Source: an archaeon (GTDB lineage: Archaea; Aenigmatarchaeota; Aenigmatarchaeia; GW2011-AR5; GCA-2688965). Taken from it: a stretch of 23,605 nt of DNA. Shown piece after piece: positions 20,740 to 23,605 of the stretch (positions are counted from its first letter, which is position 1; every line of letters begins with the position of its first letter). Both the position numbers and the translations under genes were made by a program. The stretch covers positions 1 through 23,605 of the forward strand of contig NZEE01000055.1 in the NCBI GenBank assembly GCA_002688965.1, given 5' to 3'. The notes below the pieces were generated by a model. That model searched no databases. It was not told the DNA's origin and worked only from the letters and a program-made list of their open reading frames with translations.

Positions 20740-21183
20740 TCACTTCTTCTCTTCTTTCTTCTCAACTTTTTTTGAAACTTCTTTCTCTTCAACTTTCTTC
20801 ACAGGATTCTTTCTTTTCATAAATTTTTTCCTCTTTACGTCATCCATGTTAAGAAGTGTTATCATTACATTACTCGGTTCAATAAGCACTTGAACTTTTT
20901 CTCCATTAGCTTTCTTAATAGTAACACCATCAATTTTTATTTTCAATTCCTTCATATCAACATCTGTAACTTTTCCTTTACTTCCCTTTGAATTACCACG
21001 CATAATTTTTACTGAGTCACCATTTCTCAAAGGCAATGATCTCTTATTATATTGCTTTCTAAGTTCTTTGCTTAGCAAAGCTGACATCAATTTCCTTCTA
21101 ATATGGTTTGGAGCTTGAGCTCTATACTTCCTTTGTTTACCAGGATTCTTGCTCTTTTTCCATGCTTTTGAAAACTTTTTCAT
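20740..21183 (-). CDS. rpl24: Large-subunit ribosomal protein uL24
   Basis: An early assembly protein of the large subunit. From ATG 21183 it has 147 residues; GGTG lies 6 nt upstream. It contains S-K-N-P-G-K-Q-R-K-Y-R, M-S-A-L-L-S-K-E-L-R-K-Q-Y, and the KOW motif with I-M-R-G-N-S-K-G-S-K-G-K-V-T-D-V. About 30 residues at the end are a Lys/Glu tail (V-E-E-K-E-V-S-K-K-V-E-K-K) beyond the fold. Confidence 0.95.
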   Translation of the reverse strand: MKKFSKAWKKSKNPGKQRKYRAQAPNHIRRKLMSALLSKELRKQYNKRSLPLRNGDSVKIMRGNSKGSKGKVTDVDMKELKIKIDGVTIKKANGEKVQVLIEPSNVMITLLNMDDVKRKKFMKRKNPVKKVEEKEVSKKVEKKEEKK

Positions 21184-21193
21184 TATAAACACC

Positions 21194-21595
21194 TTAAATT
21201 ACAACACTGGAAATCTTTCCAATAGTTGTATATTTCTCAACAACTTCTTTTGCAACAGCTGAACGTATTTCAGTTCCTACTGGGTCAAATGTTTTCGGAT
21301 TTACCAAGATTGCTGCATTATCTGTAAATTTAACTCTTGTTCCGTCAGGTCTTCGGAAAGCTTTTTTCTGTCGAACAACTACTGCATAAACAACAGTATG
21401 TCTTAATTTCTCCTTTCCTTTGATAACTGAACAAACTATTACATCTCCTATACCTGCTTTAGGATTTCTTCGCATAACACCAGTATAACCTTTTCTTGTA
21501 ATCATTCTCAATAGCTTAGCTCCGCTATTATCAGCGCATGTCAAAACTGCTCTTTCAACTAATGGTCTTGATATCTTTGCTGTCATTGATTTCAT
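21194..21595 (-). CDS. rpl14: Large-subunit ribosomal protein uL14
   Basis: A highly conserved large-subunit protein at the intersubunit face. It has 133 residues. Motifs: L-T-C-A-D-N-S-G-A-K-L-L-R-M-I, G-D-V-I-V-C-S-V-I-K-G, V-V-V-R-Q-K-K-A-F-R-R-P-D-G-T, and F-T-D-N-A-A-I-L-V-N. The start is ATG 21595, one base after the uS17 stop; AGGAGATGA a few bases upstream is the likely ribosome site. An internal ATG at residue 4 is possible. Confidence 0.96.
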   Translation of the reverse strand: MKSMTAKISRPLVERAVLTCADNSGAKLLRMITRKGYTGVMRRNPKAGIGDVIVCSVIKGKEKLRHTVVYAVVVRQKKAFRRPDGTRVKFTDNAAILVNPKTFDPVGTEIRSAVAKEVVEKYTTIGKISSVVI

Positions 21596-21596
21596 C

Positions 21597-21947
21597 TTAC
21601 TTCATCTCCTTCTTGTTAATTACTTCAACTATAACGAATTTCTTTGTTTTTGATAATGGTCTACACTCAGCAACTTGAACTACATCACCAACATGAACAT
21701 CAATACAATCTGGATTGTGAACTGCAATATGACTTTTTCTTCGTTCACTTCGTTCATATTTTAAAATTTTATGAAAGTATTCTCTAAGCATAACAGCACT
21801 TCTAGTTCCTTTTGTTGAAATAATTTTTCCTTTAAGTAATCTACCTCTTATTTTAAGATGACCATGCCAAGGACATTTTACATCATCGCAGCTTTGTTTA
21901 GGTGCTTTTGCCTCAATTCCAATATTATTTACTTTTGATTTTACCAT
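21597..21947 (-). CDS. rps17: Small-subunit ribosomal protein uS17
   Basis: Binds 16S rRNA early in assembly. It has 116 residues. The N-terminal extension with C-D-D-V-K-C-P-W-H-G is the archaeal type, with L-K-I-R-G-R-L-L-K-G next. The core has R-R-K-S-H-I-A-V-H-N-P-D-C-I-D-V-H-V-G-D and A-E-C-R-P-L-S-K-T-K. The ATG begins one base after the Rpp29 stop. Confidence 0.95.
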   Translation of the reverse strand: MVKSKVNNIGIEAKAPKQSCDDVKCPWHGHLKIRGRLLKGKIISTKGTRSAVMLREYFHKILKYERSERRKSHIAVHNPDCIDVHVGDVVQVAECRPLSKTKKFVIVEVINKKEMK

Positions 21948-21948
21948 T

Positions 21949-22227
21949 TTACCACTTCTTAATTTTCTTTTTTATCCTATCCTCAGGTCTGGCAACCAAT
22001 TTGTTACCATCAACCAAAACTTTCTTTTTACTTGGTAAAGTGAACATGAAATCTGTTCCTTTTTTTTGAATTTTTTTCATGTCACCGTGAACATCAAATG
22101 TTAACGTCTTCATTGTCTCATCAATAATCTTACCATGAATTCCAATGTTACTTCCATTCAAGGCATTCTCAACTTTGCCATAAAGTCCTATAAATTCATG
22201 TTTTCCAATATTTCCCATTGTTATCAT
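21949..22227 (-). CDS. rnp1: Ribonuclease P protein component 1 (Rpp29/Pop4 homologue)
   Basis: A protein subunit of archaeal RNase P, which trims tRNA 5' ends. It has 92 residues, normal for the archaeal form. The Sm-like core reads H-E-F-I-G-L-Y-G-K-V-E-N-A and G-I-H-G-K-I-I-D-E-T-M-K-T-L, then F-T-L-P-S-K-K-K-V-L-V-D-G, and R-P-E-D-R-I, the usual end. Its place between aIF1 and uS17 is the standard archaeal one. GGTGATT lies 2 nt before ATG 22227. Confidence 0.93.
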   Translation of the reverse strand: MITMGNIGKHEFIGLYGKVENALNGSNIGIHGKIIDETMKTLTFDVHGDMKKIQKKGTDFMFTLPSKKKVLVDGNKLVARPEDRIKKKIKKW

Positions 22228-22235
22228 ACAATCAC

Positions 22236-22541
22236 CTATACAATTTCTATATTGCTTTCATTGAACCCTTCTTTTTGAAGTAGTTCCAAAACTCTTGTCT
22301 TGTGATCACCCTGAAGCTCTATCCTATTATTCTTGTATGTTCCTCCACATGCCAATTTGCTCTTAAGTTTTTTTGAAAGAGCTTTGACATCAATTGAAGA
22401 TTCATCAATCCCTTCTATGATAGTCATCTTTTTTCTATACCGTTTTTCTTCAGTATAGATACGGATGTTTTGCTGTTCTTTTGTTATATTTTCGCAAACA
22501 CAGAGTTCCTTTGGAAGCCCGCACTTATTACATACAGCCAA
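22236..22541 (-). CDS. Translation initiation factor aIF1 (SUI1 family), TTG start
   Basis: Acts at the small-subunit P site to control start-codon choice. It has 101 residues. The N-terminal zinc knuckle C-N-K-C-G-L-P-K-E-L-C-V-C is the archaeal type, and the SUI1 fold follows (T-I-I-E-G-I-D, K-K-L-K-S-K-L-A-C-G-G-T-Y-K, I-E-L-Q-G-D-H). The start is TTG at 22541. GGTGA lies 8 nt upstream, and no ATG exists before the zinc knuckle, so TTG is well supported. The gap from the uL29 stop is 3 nt. Confidence 0.93.
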   Translation of the reverse strand: MAVCNKCGLPKELCVCENITKEQQNIRIYTEEKRYRKKMTIIEGIDESSIDVKALSKKLKSKLACGGTYKNNRIELQGDHKTRVLELLQKEGFNESNIEIV

Positions 22542-22544
22542 GTT

Positions 22545-22760
22545 TTATTTCACCTCATTTTTCTTTTTTAAATCGCACAATCTATGTTCGATTCTAGCTA
22601 AAGTTTTTCTAAGTTCACCAATTCTACCAGGACTCTTAACCCCTCCACCAACCTCTGAATTTGCAAGGTCTTTGGAAAGTTCAAGCTTAAACTCATCCCT
22701 TCGTTGTTTTAATTCTTTTTCAGTCATCTTTGCGAACTCTTTCTTTTTTATTATAGCCAT
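22545..22760 (-). CDS. rpl29: Large-subunit ribosomal protein uL29
   Basis: A small two-helix protein at the peptide exit. From ATG 22760, 3 nt after GTGATT, it has 71 residues; an in-frame GTG in the ribosome site is rejected. It shows M-T-E-K-E-L-K-Q-R-R-D-E-F-K-L-E-L-S-K and V-K-S-P-G-R-I-G-E-L-R-K-T-L-A-R-I. The gap from the uS3 stop is 5 nt. Confidence 0.94.
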   Translation of the reverse strand: MAIIKKKEFAKMTEKELKQRRDEFKLELSKDLANSEVGGGVKSPGRIGELRKTLARIEHRLCDLKKKNEVK

Positions 22761-22765
22761 TATAA

Positions 22766-23494
22766 TCACTTCTTCTCTTTAGTCTTTTCAACTTTTTTTA
22801 CTTCAGTAGTTTTCTTTTTCACTTTTTTATCTTCTTTAACATCTTCTTTTTTCTTAACAGATTTCTTTTTTACTTTCTTTTTTACAACTTCCTCAACTTT
22901 TTCATCAGGAAGCTTACTTGCATCAATAATAGGTGGAAGTTTGTTAACCATAATTTTAACACGAACTGAAACATTTCCAAGTCTTGGAGTAGCTACAGTT
23001 GTTCCTGTTCTTACAAGACGTTTACTTGTCTCACCACATTTTTTAAGATACCCTGCCATGAAACGTTCACGACGACCTCGAGCACCTGAAATCTTTCCTG
23101 AAAATACTATTTCACATCCTATTGCTCCAGATCGCATAATTCTTTCCAGTGCCTGGTTTCCAAGTTTCTTAAAATTAATATTATCATTTATACCAAAAGC
23201 AAGGTTTTGGGAAACTATAGTTGCATTAAGATCTGGATTTTCAATTTTCTGAACATCAATTTGTGGGTTCTTAATACCAAATTGCTCTATTATTTTATCA
23301 GTAATTTCCATTACTTTTGATCCATTACTTCCAATAACATAACCTGGTGACATAGTATGAATTATAATTCTTGTTCCAACAGGAGTACGTTGAAGTTCTA
23401 TTTCTCCTATTTTTCCATCTTCAAACTCCTTTCTAATAAATTCCTCTATCTGCACCTTTTCTATATTTTTTTCAATAAACATTTTTTCTTTCAT
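22766..23494 (-). CDS. rps3: Small-subunit ribosomal protein uS3 with Lys-rich tail
   Basis: A KH-domain protein at the mRNA entry. It has 242 residues. The KH loop is V-I-G-S-N-G-S-K, in the I-I-H-T-M-S-P-G-Y segment. G-C-E-I-V-F-S-G-K-I-S-G-A-R-G-R-R-E-R-F-M-A-G-Y-L-K-K-C-G-E is the conserved C-terminal domain. After about residue 200 comes a Lys/Val/Glu-rich tail of some 40 residues (V-K-K-K-V-K-K-K-S-V-K-K). GTGATT lies 3 nt before ATG 23494. Confidence 0.96.
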   Translation of the reverse strand: MKEKMFIEKNIEKVQIEEFIRKEFEDGKIGEIELQRTPVGTRIIIHTMSPGYVIGSNGSKVMEITDKIIEQFGIKNPQIDVQKIENPDLNATIVSQNLAFGINDNINFKKLGNQALERIMRSGAIGCEIVFSGKISGARGRRERFMAGYLKKCGETSKRLVRTGTTVATPRLGNVSVRVKIMVNKLPPIIDASKLPDEKVEEVVKKKVKKKSVKKKEDVKEDKKVKKKTTEVKKVEKTKEKK

Positions 23495-23499
23495 TCAAA

Positions 23500-23605
23500 T
23501 CACTTTTTTTCTTCTTTAGGAACCTCTTCTTTCTTAGCTTCCTCTTTTTTAGCTTCCTCTTTTTTAGGCTCAATCTTTATTTCTTTAGCTTTTTCTCTTA
23601 CAACT
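23500..23605 (-). CDS. rpl22: Ribosomal protein uL22, C-terminal end only
   Basis: The last 34 codons plus stop, cut by the window edge. It starts V-V-R-E-K, which matches the end of archaeal uL22, then runs into a Lys/Glu tail with the repeat K-K-E-E-A (three near-copies). The identity rests on position before uS3 and this short match. Confidence 0.75.
   Translation of the reverse strand, partial: VVREKAKEIKIEPKKEEAKKEEAKKEEVPKEEKK

Noticed and set aside
1..23605. CRISPR array or classic insertion sequence
   Set aside because: No regularly spaced repeats and no transposase, Cas or recombinase-like protein were found on either strand.

Overview
The window is a low-G+C archaeal chromosome segment, most likely from a DPANN-type archaeon; this lineage call is my inference. 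Evidence for Archaea: minus-strand genes in archaeal ribosomal order (uL22-uS3-uL29-aIF1-Rpp29-uS17-uL14-uL24-eS4-uL5-uS14-uS8-uL6-eL32-[small zinc ribbon]-eL19-uL18-uS5-uL15-SecY), the archaeal/eukaryotic proteins eS4, eL19, eL32, aIF1 and RNase P Rpp29, two tRNA genes without encoded CCA, TATA-type promoters about 25 nt before apparently leaderless starts, and short GGTGAT-type Shine-Dalgarno sites in the ribosomal cluster. uL30 is missing between uS5 and uL15. Several ribosomal proteins carry Lys/Glu-rich tails.

Layout. 1-5412 (AT-rich host DNA): 5' part of enolase (-), Asp/Glu racemase (+), cysteinyl-tRNA synthetase (-), a xylose-isomerase-like TIM barrel (-), tRNA-Cys(GCA), a radical SAM/SPASM protein followed one base later by a 78-residue peptide gene (possible RiPP-type pair), and a start-less ORF remnant. 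5413-6708: DEAD-box RNA helicase (-) with a hairpin in its leader. 6884-9308: a G+C-richer insert carrying bacterial-type purH and purE (-). 9400-12744: a secreted protein, a Lys-rich coiled-coil protein, class II HMG-CoA reductase and tRNA-Gly(TCC), all (+). 12761-13880: a second G+C-richer insert with three overlapping small genes (-), two encoding two-helix membrane proteins. 13918-23605: secY and the ribosomal-protein cluster (-).

The main discovery is that the two foreign-looking inserts share both ends although their cargo is unrelated. The left ends share an identical 15-mer, CCTTTAAGTTGACAA, followed by a hairpin whose stem differs between copies but stays paired. The right ends share a palindrome core CAGCAAGCTG inside a conserved block, a second compensated hairpin, and a terminal TTGTRTAT that is inverted relative to the left terminus. 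In both, the cargo genes lie on the minus strand, have strong AGGAGG-type ribosome sites, are tightly packed, and are bracketed by a structured leader and a terminator-like hairpin. Neither encodes a recombinase or transposase. I interpret them as members of one family of non-autonomous gene cassettes that brings bacterial-type operons into an archaeal chromosome. The family is not one I recognise.

Functionally, the host genes cover translation (ribosome, aIF1, CysRS, tRNAs), protein export (SecY), RNA processing (Rpp29, DEAD helicase), glycolysis (enolase) and isoprenoid lipid synthesis (HMG-CoA reductase). Cassette 1 would add two enzymes covering three steps of purine synthesis. No interval longer than about 300 bases lacks a gene; the longest gaps (6709-6946, 9140-9399, 13745-13917) are mostly occupied by the cassette ends.
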